The notes: generated from the letters alone by a model not told the origin. A stretch of 64,000 nt of DNA from Micavibrio sp. UBA6147 (GCA_002423185.1 DIUX01000002.1:567947-631946); one strand, 5' to 3'. Shown: positions 16,499 to 26,283, numbered from the stretch's first letter. A program made the numbers and translations.

Positions 16499-17293
16499 TC
16501 AAAGAGAGAATTTTTCGCCGAGGTAAACGCGCTTGACGTCATCATGATTGACAATGTCTTGCGGCGTGCCGTGCATCAAAACCTGCCCGTCATGCAAGAT
16601 ATAGGCGCGGTCAACGATTTCGAGCGTGTCGCGCACATTATGGTCGGTAATCAACACGCCGATGCCCTTATGCTTGAGATATCCGATCAAGTCGCGAATA
16701 TCGCCCACCGCAATCGGGTCAATCCCCGCCAAAGGTTCGTCCAGCAAAATAAATTCGGGGCGTGAGGCCAGCGCCCGCGCAATTTCAAGGCGGCGGCGTT
16801 CGCCCCCCGAGAGCGCCATGGACGGCGAACGGCGCAAATGCGAAATTGAAAATTCGGCGAGGAGTTCTTCGAGCAACATTTCTTGCTTGTTATGCGGCAT
16901 GTCGCTGACTTGCAGCACCGCGCGGATATTATCCTCCACATTCAAGCCCCGAAAGATCGAGGATTCCTGCGGCAAATATCCAACCCCGAGGCGGGCGCGG
17001 CGATACATCGGCAAACGGGTAATATCCTTGCCGTCCAAAAAGATCGAACCGCTATTGGCATGGACAAGGCCGGTCATGATATAGAACAAAGTCGTTTTTC
17101 CAGCCCCGTTGGGGCCGAGCAACGCCACGGATTCACCGCGCTTGACCGACAGGCTCACATCCCGCAAAACGGGGCGCTTCTTATAATTTTTGGCAATATG
17201 ATGCGCCGATAGCCCGGGCTCAACCGCCTTCAACGATGGTTTCTTTTTGGCTGGCTGCGATGCAGGGGAATGGGGGTCAGACGGTTCTGTCAT
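16499..17293 (-). CDS. lptB: LPS export ABC transporter ATP-binding protein
   Basis: A 264-residue ATPase of the LptB2FG complex that extracts lipopolysaccharide from the inner membrane. Walker A GPNGAGKTT, the Q-loop YLPQESSIFRGL, the signature SGGERRRLEIARAL, Walker B EFILLDEPLAGIDP and the switch His in ITDHNVRDTLEI are all present. A roughly 25-residue Lys/Pro-rich N-terminal extension precedes the ABC domain. It is in line with lptA and lptC upstream and rpoN downstream, the typical order. Confidence 0.96.
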   Translation of the reverse strand: MTEPSDPHSPASQPAKKKPSLKAVEPGLSAHHIAKNYKKRPVLRDVSLSVKRGESVALLGPNGAGKTTLFYIMTGLVHANSGSIFLDGKDITRLPMYRRARLGVGYLPQESSIFRGLNVEDNIRAVLQVSDMPHNKQEMLLEELLAEFSISHLRRSPSMALSGGERRRLEIARALASRPEFILLDEPLAGIDPIAVGDIRDLIGYLKHKGIGVLITDHNVRDTLEIVDRAYILHDGQVLMHGTPQDIVNHDDVKRVYLGEKFSL

Positions 17294-17438
17294 GGCGGAT
17301 GATGCTGTGGATACCCTTACGAGCCTTGTTGCTACTTTAATATTCTAATATTCGATGTCGATCAGGACGCTAGCACAGGCATTTGTCTTTGACCATAAAA
17401 AACCATCAAAACCGCGCTATGCCCGCCGTTATAGGCGG

Positions 17439-18362
17439 CTACTCAGGGTAAAACACCCCGCGCACGCGTTGCTTGCCGCCCGTGCCTTGGCTTGCATCCG
17501 GCTGGCCCGCGCTGTCACCGCCCGTTGTGCCTGTCACCGGCGCCCCCTCGCCCCCAAACAAACGACTCTTACGGGTCGTTAAATTCACCTGCCCCCGCGC
17601 ACCGGTCAGGACATTATTATCGCGGCGAATAGTGACATTCCCATCAATCGTGGCGATATTCGTTGCCGCTACAAACCGCGCCCGATCGCCGGTCAAAACC
17701 TCCGCCGGTGTTGTGATAACGACATGGCCGATGGCCTCCATTTCCTTCAATTCCAACCGCCCCGCAACCTCGTGAAATGTCGCAACAAGCCGGTCACTCT
17801 CCAGCACATCATCCAGATGCTCAAGCCGCGCCTTGCCCTGTGCCGTCATGATATTGGTCATGGAATTAAAAGTAATCCGGTCGCGCGCGGTGATGGTTTC
17901 CTGCGCCGTCGCCAAAATCAAATTCCCGCCCGTCAACACGGCCTCGCCGGTCGTGAGGTCATAAACCCCTTGGTCGCCATAGGCGGTGTTGCCGTCCGAT
18001 TTAATCACGACATGGCCAAAGGCCTCGATACGGTTGATTTTTGTGTTGGTCACGCTTTGCCCGCCAACGGAGGCCGCGCCCGACCCATCGCTGTAATAGG
18101 CCTTGAGAACATCCCCCTCGAGCGAATTTTCGCCCTGCACAGCCTTCGCACTGCCCCGCGCGATATAGGTTTTGCCATCGCGGTCCCATTCCAGTTCCCG
18201 CGTTGCCGTCACTTCGATCGGTTTGCCGTCCTGCATCGACATTTTGCCGAGCGCCCAAACCGGCGCGGCATAAATCGCAACGCCCAGCACAGCAGCGCAT
18301 ACAGCCGCACACAGCAAGAAGAAAGGCTTAAAACCCAACGGACGGCACGATACGCATGGCAT
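17439..18362 (-). CDS. lptA: Periplasmic LPS transport protein LptA
   Basis: A 307-residue secreted protein of the OstA/LptA family that forms part of the periplasmic LPS bridge. A hydrophobic segment (FFLLCAAVCAAVLGVAIYAA, about residues 14-33) is the signal sequence. The beta-jellyroll core includes PIEVTATRELEWDRDGKTYI and repeated strands such as NLILATAQETITARDRITFN. It is longer than E. coli LptA, with a Gly/Thr/Ser-rich C-terminal tail. Its start is 4 bases after the lptC stop, so the two are translationally linked. Confidence 0.9.
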   Translation of the reverse strand: MPCVSCRPLGFKPFFLLCAAVCAAVLGVAIYAAPVWALGKMSMQDGKPIEVTATRELEWDRDGKTYIARGSAKAVQGENSLEGDVLKAYYSDGSGAASVGGQSVTNTKINRIEAFGHVVIKSDGNTAYGDQGVYDLTTGEAVLTGGNLILATAQETITARDRITFNSMTNIMTAQGKARLEHLDDVLESDRLVATFHEVAGRLELKEMEAIGHVVITTPAEVLTGDRARFVAATNIATIDGNVTIRRDNNVLTGARGQVNLTTRKSRLFGGEGAPVTGTTGGDSAGQPDASQGTGGKQRVRGVFYPE

Positions 18363-18366
18363 AATA

Positions 18367-19209
18367 TTACGGCCCTCCCACTGAGTTTTGCCCCACTGAA
18401 TTTTGGGCAGGGGTTGATGTCGGCACTATAGACGATTCGCTGTATAAGCGCATCAAAACAGGACCGGTAAAAATCACCCGCGATCCCTCATTCTCGATCC
18501 GCATCCCTGTGGCATCCAGCGTTCCCGCCGGCCCTTCGATGAACACAGGCTCATCCGTTTTTGCGGAGCCTTGCTTGATATTGCCGGATATTTTATCGGT
18601 CTTGAGTGTATACCCGTCACTGCGCGTGAAATAGACACTGCCGCTCAAATTCAAGGTCTGGCTTTCCTGACGATACAACCCGTCCATGGATTGAATGAAA
18701 ACCTTGCTCAAATCCGTCTGCGTCAGCGTTGCTTTGGGGAATTTCAGCATAATCAAATCGGGATTATCCTGATTTTGCGTCGCTTCCTCCGCCTCGATCA
18801 CATAGGGGCGGTTTTTGGAATCGACATTTTCATAGCGGGCGGTCACAAGGCGGTTTTCCTGAACATCTTTTTCGAAATCAGGGTTGTCCAGCACCGAAAC
18901 ACTGGTGACATAATTGGTCTTGCCGCCGAATTGAGGCCATAACAGCAACAAAACAATGATCACCAGCGCCATCAGCGGCAAAATCACCCGCATATATTGC
19001 ACGAACCGCGTATATTTATGCGTGTCATGCAATATTCGCCGATTTTGACGCAGCAACAGCGCCATGCGCTCACCCGCCGCCCCCGCCGACGCCTTAAAAT
19101 TCAACGAAACAAGGCTCTGCGATGCGCCCGCAGCAGTAGAAGGCGAAGAAACCTCCGCCGCCGTGCTCTCGCCCCCTTTATTCGTGGTGTCATCGGGCGT
19201 TGCCGACAT
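18367..19209 (-). CDS. lptC: LPS export protein LptC
   Basis: A 280-residue bitopic inner-membrane protein that passes LPS from LptBFG to LptA. A disordered N-terminal region of about 45 residues is followed by one membrane segment (VILPLMALVIIVLLLLW, about 75-91) and a periplasmic LptC/YrbK beta domain (YVIEAEEATQNQDNPDLIML, LNLSGSVYFTRSDGYTLKTD). The position directly upstream of lptA supports the call. The Ser/Thr/Ala-rich tail at the N terminus is longer than in enterobacteria. Confidence 0.9.
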   Translation of the reverse strand: MSATPDDTTNKGGESTAAEVSSPSTAAGASQSLVSLNFKASAGAAGERMALLLRQNRRILHDTHKYTRFVQYMRVILPLMALVIIVLLLLWPQFGGKTNYVTSVSVLDNPDFEKDVQENRLVTARYENVDSKNRPYVIEAEEATQNQDNPDLIMLKFPKATLTQTDLSKVFIQSMDGLYRQESQTLNLSGSVYFTRSDGYTLKTDKISGNIKQGSAKTDEPVFIEGPAGTLDATGMRIENEGSRVIFTGPVLMRLYSESSIVPTSTPAQNSVGQNSVGGP

Positions 19210-19282
19210 TGATTATTCCTGTATCCCCGCCCCACGCCGCGCCGCCCAAAAGGCATTATCGCGGCGGGAATGAGCGGCGTTA

Positions 19283-20302
19283 TTACACAATTCCAGCTTG
19301 CAAGCACGCCTGCAACCGGATCATTCCGACCAATCCGCCGTCATCGTTCTTCACCAAAAGGCTGGTAATCGGGCTGCGGAATTTGGTGGTCATCACCTCC
19401 ACAGCCTCGGCGGCAAGGGCTTTGTCGTCAATGCTCTTAGGGTTCGGGGTCATGATATTGGAGGCGCGGGTACTGAGCAAATTCGCGCTCATATGGCGTT
19501 TCAAGTCACCATCGGTAATGATCCCCGCCACTTGGTCGGTTGTCCCTTCGCGCAGGACAATCAAGCATCCAAGGTTCTTTTGCGTCATCACCAGCAAGGC
19601 TTGATCCATGGTTTGGTTCTCGCTCACCAAGGGCAGCGCCTCAAACTTATCCATGACATCGGTAATTTTGAGGAGTTTTTGCCCCAATTTTCCGCCAGGG
19701 TGAAACACGCGGAATTGTTCCGGTGTCAAATTCATGTTCTTGAGCAACGTCACCGCCAGCGCATCGCCCATTGCCATCGTCAGGGTCGTCGATGTGGTTG
19801 GCGCAAGCCCGTTGGGGCAGGCCTCATCCGCGCGGGGCAAGGTAAGGCAAATGTCACAATGGCTGCCGAGGGTTGAGCCCGCAACCGCCGTAATCGCAAT
19901 CAACGGAATCGAAAAACGGCGTGTATAGGCGATAATATCCGCAAGTTCCGGCGCTTCGCCGGATTTCGACAAGGCAATCACGACATCGTCATTGGTAATC
20001 ATGCCAAGGTCGCCATGGCTCGCCTCCGCCGGATGCACAAACATCGATGGCGTGCCGGTGGAGGCAAACGTCGCCGCCATTTTGCGGGCGACATGGCCGC
20101 TCTTACCCATGCCGGTGATGATCAAGCGGCCTTTGCGGGCGGCCTTCATCGCTTCAATCGTTTCAATCGCCGCGACAAAGGATTTGTCCAAAGAGGACAC
20201 GAGCTTTTGCATCCCCTCAACCTCAATCCGCAGCGCCGTCCGCGCCGTTTCAAGATAGGGGTGGGCGAGGTCAACATCCGGAATTTGTTTTCTTGCCATC
20301 AT
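19283..20302 (-). CDS. kdsD: Arabinose-5-phosphate isomerase (KdsD/KpsF)
   Basis: A 339-residue enzyme that interconverts ribulose-5-phosphate and arabinose-5-phosphate, the first step of KDO synthesis for lipopolysaccharide. The N-terminal SIS domain has GRLIITGMGKSGHVARKMAA and a HPAEASHGDLGMI segment with catalytic residues; two CBS domains follow (DVMDKFEALPLVSENQTMDQ; NIMTPNPKSIDDKALAAEAV). The ATG at 20302 has AGAG seven bases upstream; ATGs at 20308 and 20299 are alternatives. Its location beside lptC-lptA fits KDO/LPS biogenesis. Confidence 0.94.
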   Translation of the reverse strand: MMARKQIPDVDLAHPYLETARTALRIEVEGMQKLVSSLDKSFVAAIETIEAMKAARKGRLIITGMGKSGHVARKMAATFASTGTPSMFVHPAEASHGDLGMITNDDVVIALSKSGEAPELADIIAYTRRFSIPLIAITAVAGSTLGSHCDICLTLPRADEACPNGLAPTTSTTLTMAMGDALAVTLLKNMNLTPEQFRVFHPGGKLGQKLLKITDVMDKFEALPLVSENQTMDQALLVMTQKNLGCLIVLREGTTDQVAGIITDGDLKRHMSANLLSTRASNIMTPNPKSIDDKALAAEAVEVMTTKFRSPITSLLVKNDDGGLVGMIRLQACLQAGIV

Positions 20303-20385
20303 GGTCATCTCTTTGTTTGCCTGTCTTTTATCGTCATTAATCGTGGGCGAAGGGCGCGAATTAAGCCCTCATGCGCCTTTTAAAT

Positions 20386-21000
20386 TTAATGGGCGAAAAT
20401 ATCCTGATCGTCCCAACCTTGCAAATCCAGCGCCGCCCGCGTTGACAAAAAGTCAAAGCAACTCTGCGCCAGCGCTGTACGCCCTTGCGAAGCGAGCATT
20501 TCGTCCAGTTTTTCCTTCATCGCGTGAAGGTATAAAACATCGCTGGCGGCATAGGCTTTTTGCCCTTCGGTCAAATCTTCCGCCGCCCAATTTGACGATT
20601 GCTGGCCTTTATCAAGGTCATTCCCCGTTAATTCGCGGCACACTTCCTTAAGGCCGTGGCGGTCGGTATAGGTGCGGCACAGCCTTGAGGCAATCTTCGT
20701 GCAATAAACCGGCGCACAGTCGATATTCAGGTAATGGCGCATCACCGCCACGTCAAAACGCGCGAAATGAAAAATCTTTAAAACCGCCGTATCCGCCATC
20801 AAGGCCTTTAAATTCACCGCCGCGTCATAGCCGTTTTGTCCAATTTGGACAAGATGCGCGTCCCCGTCACCGGCGGAAATCTGAACAAGGCATAACCGGT
20901 CACGCGCGGGCTTTAGCCCCAGTGTTTCGGTGTCCACGGCAACCGATCCGTTATGTTTGAATCCTGCGGGCAAATCGCCCTTATGCAAAAAAATTGTCAT
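20386..21000 (-). CDS. rnd: Ribonuclease D-type 3'-5' exonuclease
   Basis: A 204-residue DEDDy exonuclease. The four acidic residues are visible in order: Asp and Glu in VAVDTETLGL, Asp in HFARFDVAVMRHYL, and the Tyr/Asp pair in AYAASDVLYLHAMKEKL. It lacks the C-terminal HRDC domains of enterobacterial RNase D, as is usual for the short alphaproteobacterial form. The expected role is trimming tRNA and other structured RNA 3' ends. It lies 83 bases upstream of kdsD on the same strand. Confidence 0.9.
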   Translation of the reverse strand: MTIFLHKGDLPAGFKHNGSVAVDTETLGLKPARDRLCLVQISAGDGDAHLVQIGQNGYDAAVNLKALMADTAVLKIFHFARFDVAVMRHYLNIDCAPVYCTKIASRLCRTYTDRHGLKEVCRELTGNDLDKGQQSSNWAAEDLTEGQKAYAASDVLYLHAMKEKLDEMLASQGRTALAQSCFDFLSTRAALDLQGWDDQDIFAH

Positions 21001-21306
21001 CGCTTTTTATTATATTCTCACGTTTTATTGACTGACGAACCAACTGGCTCCCCTTTACGGTTTCAAACCCAAAAGGCCGCAAAGGGGCGCAGATGGGCAT
21101 ATCATGGCGCATTCGCACGCACCGCGCAAACATAAATCCCGCCTATGGCATAAATATGGCTGGAAAACCCTTATAAACAGCGGTCTGGACACACGCGATA
21201 AGGAGTCACTCTATGCGCGTCTAAGCTCAGGGCTGGCCTCAATGACTCGCCTCATACTCGGCCTCACGGCTTGGCCGCCACGATTCACTGCCATTATTCA
21301 CTGCCA
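21001..21306. other. Intergenic region, no gene seen
   Basis: About 305 bases between rnd and a hydrolase gene. A plus-strand frame from 21104 has no good ribosome-binding site and runs antisense through the 3' end of the hydrolase, so I do not call it. No clear terminator or tRNA is seen. Confidence 0.4.
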
Positions 21307-22188
21307 TTATTTATCGCGAATATCCGCCGCGCGGCTTGTCGAAGCCCGCCATTGTCCAGCGCGGATCATGGTGAAAAACTCATCCATCAACGCCACGATC
21401 ACAGCGTGAACGGCGGGGTCGCGCCCGCCAATGTCAAAATGCGATGCATTCGGAATAATCGCCATTCGTTTTTTGCCGGACGGAAGGGAGTCAAAGGCCA
21501 CGAGACGGCTGCGATAATCGCCCGATGCGCCATTATCCTCCGTGCCGGTCACGAGCAAGACAGGCCGGTGAATCCCCGACCACGCGCCCTCACCAAACAC
21601 CGCATTCACCCCTTGCCACGACAAGGCGACATAGGCATCAAACTGGTTTTGTCCGCGCACGCCGACTTTGGTTTTGGCGCCGGCCTCAATCAAAACGGTC
21701 GCCGCGCCCATGGAGTGTCCCGCCAGCGCCAAAAAAGACGGGCGGCATGCGCGGCTCACATACGCCAATGCGGCCTGTACATCCAAATCCCGGGCTTTAT
21801 AAAGCGCCGGGTCCCCCAAAACCGAAGACCGATCCTTGCCCTTTGTCCGCATCACGCGCATCAATGTCGGAAGGCCGCTTTCCTTATGCCCCATCACGGC
21901 GACGCGGTATCCGCGCCCCGAAAAATATGTCCCGATATACGCCAGCCCGTTTTCGCGTCCGCCAAGGCCGTGCGACACAATAATCGTTGGCGGGCAAGAC
22001 GCGGTGCTCCAATCACCATAGAGCATGAGCGGAACCTGCGCTCCGTCTGAGCGCGGCGCGAACACGACATCTTCTGCTTCGGCACGCAATGCGCCCGCGA
22101 AGACAATCAACAAAACCAATAAACTAAGGGAAATAACACCAAGGCCGCGCTTCACGGTTCGTTTATATACCGCCGAATGCACCATCAT
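21307..22188 (-). CDS. Secreted or membrane-anchored alpha/beta hydrolase
   Basis: A 293-residue hydrolase of the dienelactone-hydrolase/lipase-like group. A hydrophobic N-terminal segment (GLGVISLSLLVLLIVFAGAL) would export or anchor it. The oxyanion region is IIVSHGLGGRENGLAY; the nucleophile elbow is LAGHSMGAATV; an acid is expected in LLVTGTEDNGASGDY and the catalytic His is in IPNASHFDIGG. The substrate cannot be read from sequence. The ATG at 22188 has CAGGA upstream; a longer frame would run into the tRNA-Leu gene. Confidence 0.82.
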   Translation of the reverse strand: MMVHSAVYKRTVKRGLGVISLSLLVLLIVFAGALRAEAEDVVFAPRSDGAQVPLMLYGDWSTASCPPTIIVSHGLGGRENGLAYIGTYFSGRGYRVAVMGHKESGLPTLMRVMRTKGKDRSSVLGDPALYKARDLDVQAALAYVSRACRPSFLALAGHSMGAATVLIEAGAKTKVGVRGQNQFDAYVALSWQGVNAVFGEGAWSGIHRPVLLVTGTEDNGASGDYRSRLVAFDSLPSGKKRMAIIPNASHFDIGGRDPAVHAVIVALMDEFFTMIRAGQWRASTSRAADIRDK

Positions 22189-22233
22189 GAACCATCCTGT
22201 AAGGGGGTTAAAGCCTGAAAGGGAGTTAAAAGA

Positions 22234-22320
22234 TGGTGCCCAGAAGAGGACTCGAACCTCCACGACCTAGGGTCACAGGTACCTGAAACCTGCGCGTCTA
22301 CCAATTCCGCCATCTGGGCA
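22234..22320 (-). tRNA. tRNA-Leu (CAG)
   Basis: On the minus strand, acceptor TGCCCAG pairs with CTGGGCA. The anticodon stem CAGGT/ACCTG encloses the loop TTCAGGT, giving anticodon CAG. A long variable arm (TGACCCTAGGTCGT) marks a class II tRNA, and the T loop GGTTCGAGTCC is standard. The 3' CCA is encoded. Only 45 bases separate it from the hydrolase start. Confidence 0.96.
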
Positions 22321-22551
22321 CGTCTAAAAAGATAGATGGTTTTTAATCGCGGCGCAAAGGCTTGTCAATCTTAATTTACGGGATGGCGGCGCGGTGCCCG
22401 CAAATCACAAACCGCGCGGCGCCCTTCTTACGGGCTTGCACTTTTGTTTCGGTAAATGTACCTTTTAACAATGTATTCGCCGCGCCGCCCTCTTTGATAC
22501 GGACACGACACACAACAATAAACAAAACAAACCGGAAGCCCGCACCGCGCC

Positions 22552-23373
22552 ATGACCGTCCTTATTCTTGACCGTGACCGCGCCGCCTTTGACCAGATGG
22601 CGCATATCCTGAGCGAACAGAACATTCCGTTCGAACAAGCCGCAACGCGTGACCAAGCGATTGACATGTTGCGCCAAAAACCGTTCGAAGCGATCATTTT
22701 CGACCCCGCGCCGCAAAACGAAATCCGCCCCTTTGTCCTTGGCGCGCGGCGCATGGCGCGGCAATATCCGTTTGTGATTTTGACATCGCACACGATTGAT
22801 TTACAAAAATCTCTTGCCAGTGGTTGTAACGACTATCTCGGCAAACCCTTCGACCCCATTCAAATTCAGAAAAAAATTGAGGCCGCAACCCGTATGGGGC
22901 GCCTCGTGACCCAATTAAACGACGAATCCGAAGACTTCCCGAGCAAAGAGGGCGTCATTGCAAAATCGGCGTTTAACCAGCTTTTCATTTCCTGTCTAGA
23001 CCGCGCCGACCGTTACGGCGAGCAGTCCTACATCATCTTCGTCAAAATCCGTAATTTCGACACCATCATTGCCCAAGAAGGGCACAGCGGCTTGCAAGGC
23101 CCCTCCGATGCCTTGAAAAAATACATCACCCGTATTCGCCGCCTCAGTGACATCGCGGGTCAGATCAAAACCCATGAATTTGCGATGCTCCTCCTGCGTC
23201 CTGCGAAGGAAGACGAACCCTTCCTCGCCGCCAATCGTTTTTCTGAATCGCTTCAGGATTTCCACGACCTCATCTCATGCGGGCAAACGCCGGTTGAATT
23301 GACCGTGTCACTCCTGTCCCTGCCCAGCGCCCAAATTCTGGTTGAGCACACCATCACCGGTAAGGCGGGCTAG
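22552..23373 (+). CDS. Response-regulator receiver protein with degenerate GGDEF-like C-terminus
   Basis: A 273-residue protein. Residues 1-120 form a receiver-like domain: VLILDRDRAAFDQM, an Asp in EAIIFDPAPQ at the phospho-acceptor position, and Lys in NDYLGKPFDPIQI. The C-terminal 140 residues resemble the fold of a diguanylate cyclase (FNQLFISCLDRADRYGEQSY, KTHEFAMLLL) but have no GGDEF motif, so cyclase activity is unlikely. It may be a signalling adaptor. It ends 6 bases before pmbA and is probably cotranscribed with it. Confidence 0.75.
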   Translation: MTVLILDRDRAAFDQMAHILSEQNIPFEQAATRDQAIDMLRQKPFEAIIFDPAPQNEIRPFVLGARRMARQYPFVILTSHTIDLQKSLASGCNDYLGKPFDPIQIQKKIEAATRMGRLVTQLNDESEDFPSKEGVIAKSAFNQLFISCLDRADRYGEQSYIIFVKIRNFDTIIAQEGHSGLQGPSDALKKYITRIRRLSDIAGQIKTHEFAMLLLRPAKEDEPFLAANRFSESLQDFHDLISCGQTPVELTVSLLSLPSAQILVEHTITGKAG

Positions 23374-23379
23374 GCCGAT

Positions 23380-24858
23380 ATGACCCCCAAACATCCCGCC
23401 AATTCCCCTGCCACTCCCCTTCAAGACAGTGGCTCCGGCCCCGCGCAAGCTCCTGCAAAAAACGTTGCACAAAACGTAGCACAAAGCACAGCCGCCCCGC
23501 GCGGTGCTGCCGAAAATGCCCGTTTATCCACTCTTGCCGACGACCTTGTCCGCTTGGCCAAGACGGCGGGCGCTGATTACGCCGATGTCTATGCCTACAG
23601 CTCCACCGCCCTGTCCACCGCCGTTCGCCTTGGTGAGCAAGATTATTTCGAGCGCGAGGAAGACACCGGCCTTGGCCTGCGCGTTTTTATCGGCAAATCC
23701 TCCGCTTGTTTATCGTCCAGCGACATCCGCCTTCAGGCCTTAAAAGACCTCGCGGACAAGGCCGTCACCATGGCGCGTCATGTTCCCGCCGATGAATTTG
23801 CCATCCTCCCAGAACGCGGCCTCGCCGCCGATGCTATTCCCGCACTCAACCTCACCGACCCAGCGGGTGAGCCGGACGCACAGAGCCTCATCGCCCTTGC
23901 TCTCGCCGTTGAAAACGCCGGACGCGCCGTGGACGGAATCACCAACAGCGAAGGCGCCGAAGCCGAATGGTCGTCCTCCACCGTAGTGCTGTGCGCCAGC
24001 AACGGTTTTCAAGGCGCGTACCGCAAGGATTACTGCTCCGCCTCGCTCTCACTCATCGCCGGCGAAGGCACGGGCATGGAGCGTGATTACGCCTATGATG
24101 GCTGCACCCGCATGTCCGATATGGACAAAGCCGCCGAAATCGGACAACGCGCCGCCGACCGCACCTTGGCACGCATGAACCCGCGCCGCGGCAAAACAGG
24201 CCGCTTCCCCGTCATTTATGACCGCCGCGTTTCCTCCAGCCTTGTCGGGCATTTGCTCGGCGCGATTAATGGCGCGCGGATTGTGCGGGGAACGAGTTTC
24301 CTGAACGACAGCCTCGGCAAACAAATCTTCACCCCCCACATCACCATCCACGATGATGCAGGGCTGGATTATATGCCCAAATCCCGCCCGTTTGATTCCG
24401 AGGGTCAGGCCATCACCCCGCTCACCCTCGTTGAATCGGGCGTTTTGAATCATTGGATCATGGATTTGCGCTCCGCCGCCCGCCTTGCCATGCCGAATAA
24501 CGGACATGCCAGCCGTGGCCTCGCCTCGCAACCCTCGCCCTCCGCCGCCAATGTCTGGCTGGAAAACGGCGAAGCCGCGCTGGCCGACATCATCGCCGAC
24601 ATCAAAGACGGGTTTTACATCACCGAATTAATCGGGTCGAGCATCAGCACCACATCCGGCGATTACAGCCGCGGCGCCAGTGGCTTCTGGATCGAAAACG
24701 GCAAAATCGCCTATCCGGTCAGTGAACTCACCATCGCCGGCAATTTGCGCGATATTTACGCCAGCCTTATCCCCGCAGACGACCTGCGCCGCCGCTATGG
24801 CACTGATGCACCGTCTTTATTCGTGCCCGCCCTCACCGTCGCCAGCCCCACGCAATAA
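23380..24858 (+). CDS. pmbA: TldD/PmbA family metalloprotease subunit (TldE)
   Basis: A 492-residue protein of the PmbA/TldE family; with TldD it forms a heterodimeric zinc protease that degrades unfolded peptides and matures some ribosomal peptides. Family features include GADYADVYAYSS, a central GKTGRFPVIYDRRVSSSLVG, SRPFDSEGQAITPLTLVESG and the C-terminal YSRGASGFWIENGKIAYPVSELTIAGNL. The PmbA subunit itself carries no HExxH. An Ala/Gln/Pro-rich tail of about 45 residues precedes the family domain. TldD is not in this window. Confidence 0.93.
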   Translation: MTPKHPANSPATPLQDSGSGPAQAPAKNVAQNVAQSTAAPRGAAENARLSTLADDLVRLAKTAGADYADVYAYSSTALSTAVRLGEQDYFEREEDTGLGLRVFIGKSSACLSSSDIRLQALKDLADKAVTMARHVPADEFAILPERGLAADAIPALNLTDPAGEPDAQSLIALALAVENAGRAVDGITNSEGAEAEWSSSTVVLCASNGFQGAYRKDYCSASLSLIAGEGTGMERDYAYDGCTRMSDMDKAAEIGQRAADRTLARMNPRRGKTGRFPVIYDRRVSSSLVGHLLGAINGARIVRGTSFLNDSLGKQIFTPHITIHDDAGLDYMPKSRPFDSEGQAITPLTLVESGVLNHWIMDLRSAARLAMPNNGHASRGLASQPSPSAANVWLENGEAALADIIADIKDGFYITELIGSSISTTSGDYSRGASGFWIENGKIAYPVSELTIAGNLRDIYASLIPADDLRRRYGTDAPSLFVPALTVASPTQ

Positions 24859-25011
24859 AACGCAAAAACCGCCACCGACCAATTAAGGGTTACAAAATCA
24901 GGGTTTTTCTCTTACCATAGAGAAATAAGCGCGTGATTCGCATACGCGCTCTTCCTGCCCCATCACCCTTCTTTTCCTAACCCCACACTCTCGCTCCTTG
25001 ACCGGTTTTTT

Positions 25012-26283
25012 ATGTGCATCGCCCTTAAAAAATATCTCGCGCTCAGCGCCCTCAGCGCCTTGGTTCTCACCACCCTTGCGCCCGTAACGTCCTTCGCCGG
25101 CGACCCTGTAGGCTATGAAAAAACACCCGTTCATGAACGCCACCATCCCGATTTCACACCACAAAAAATCCATGTCGGGTCGTTCATCGTCATGCCGATT
25201 CTTGAAACGCAGATCGAGTATGACAGCAATATTTTCCTCGATGAAACCGGCGAAGTGTCCGACATGGTCGCCAAGTTCAAGCCATCCTTGACCTTCAAAT
25301 CGGATTTCGGACGCCATGCGCTCAACCTTGACGTGCGCGCCGAACAAAAAAGCTATTTCGATGAAACCGACCAAAACACCACCGACTTACGCGGAACCTT
25401 GGACGGCGAGCTTGATATTCTAGACCGGCTCAGCGGCGCGTTCTCCTTCTCCGCCATGCGTGAACACGAAGACCGCTCCGATGCCACCACCGCCGCCTCC
25501 GCCTATGAACCAATCGAGGTCAACAGCCATACCGCCAAAATCGGCCTGACCTACCGGCCAAACCGTGTGTCCGCATCATTATTCGGAACCTATAACCGCC
25601 AAACCTATGAAAACGGAACCACCCGCACAACCCGCGCCAACCTCCTCCAAGAAGACCGCGATAAAGACAGCGTCACCGCCGCGATCAAAATCGCCTATGA
25701 GCATACGCCGAGCTTTTCGCCTTACTTCACCCTCTCCGCCACGCACGATCGTTACGACCACCGTGCCGCATTCGTCGGTGCCGTCCAAGACCAAAAAATC
25801 TACAGCTTTTCCCCCGGATTAAGCTTTAATTTCAAAGACATTTTGATGGGACGCGTACAGGCAGGGATCGGCCGCCAAGACAAGGAAGAACCGGGAATCG
25901 AAGACAAAACAACCTATCTTGTCGACACCGACGTCACATGGGCGGCCACCCCCTTAACCACCGCCGTTTTTAAATTAAACCGGTTTTTTGACACGGACTC
26001 CAACCTCAATTCCGGCCTTGTCGAAACCCGCGCCAATGTTCAATTGCATCACGAATTAAAGCGGAACTTCATTCTCGGCACCGGCCTCTCCGCCAAATGG
26101 CGCGAGTTTGAAGGAGCCGGAAGACGCGACAAAATCTACAGCTTTAACATCGATGGCACATACCAAATCAACCAGCATTTCGGAATCAAAGGCGGCTATA
26201 TCATCAATAAACGCCTGAGCAATAATATCGGTCTTGATTACGACCAGAATATTATCAGCCTGTCATTAACGGGCCGATTCTAG
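25012..26283 (+). CDS. Outer-membrane beta-barrel protein of a polysaccharide export locus
   Basis: A 423-residue exported protein. Residues 1-29 form a signal peptide ending TSFA before GDP. The rest alternates in amphipathic strands (FGRHALNLDVRAEQKSYFD, IGLTYRPNRVSASLFGTYNR, HFGIKGGYIINKRLSNNIGL) and ends with Phe in LSLTGRF, the outer-membrane insertion signal. It resembles the beta-barrel proteins found beside alphaproteobacterial exopolysaccharide clusters. It is followed by the Wza-like and Wzc-like genes, so a role in surface polysaccharide secretion is inferred. It is too small and too different to be LptD. Confidence 0.85.
   Translation: MCIALKKYLALSALSALVLTTLAPVTSFAGDPVGYEKTPVHERHHPDFTPQKIHVGSFIVMPILETQIEYDSNIFLDETGEVSDMVAKFKPSLTFKSDFGRHALNLDVRAEQKSYFDETDQNTTDLRGTLDGELDILDRLSGAFSFSAMREHEDRSDATTAASAYEPIEVNSHTAKIGLTYRPNRVSASLFGTYNRQTYENGTTRTTRANLLQEDRDKDSVTAAIKIAYEHTPSFSPYFTLSATHDRYDHRAAFVGAVQDQKIYSFSPGLSFNFKDILMGRVQAGIGRQDKEEPGIEDKTTYLVDTDVTWAATPLTTAVFKLNRFFDTDSNLNSGLVETRANVQLHHELKRNFILGTGLSAKWREFEGAGRRDKIYSFNIDGTYQINQHFGIKGGYIINKRLSNNIGLDYDQNIISLSLTGRF

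Noticed and set aside
25579..25822. Overlapping open frames inside the outer-membrane barrel gene
   Set aside because: Short frames on both strands within a gene with signal peptide and terminal Phe; no independent start signals.
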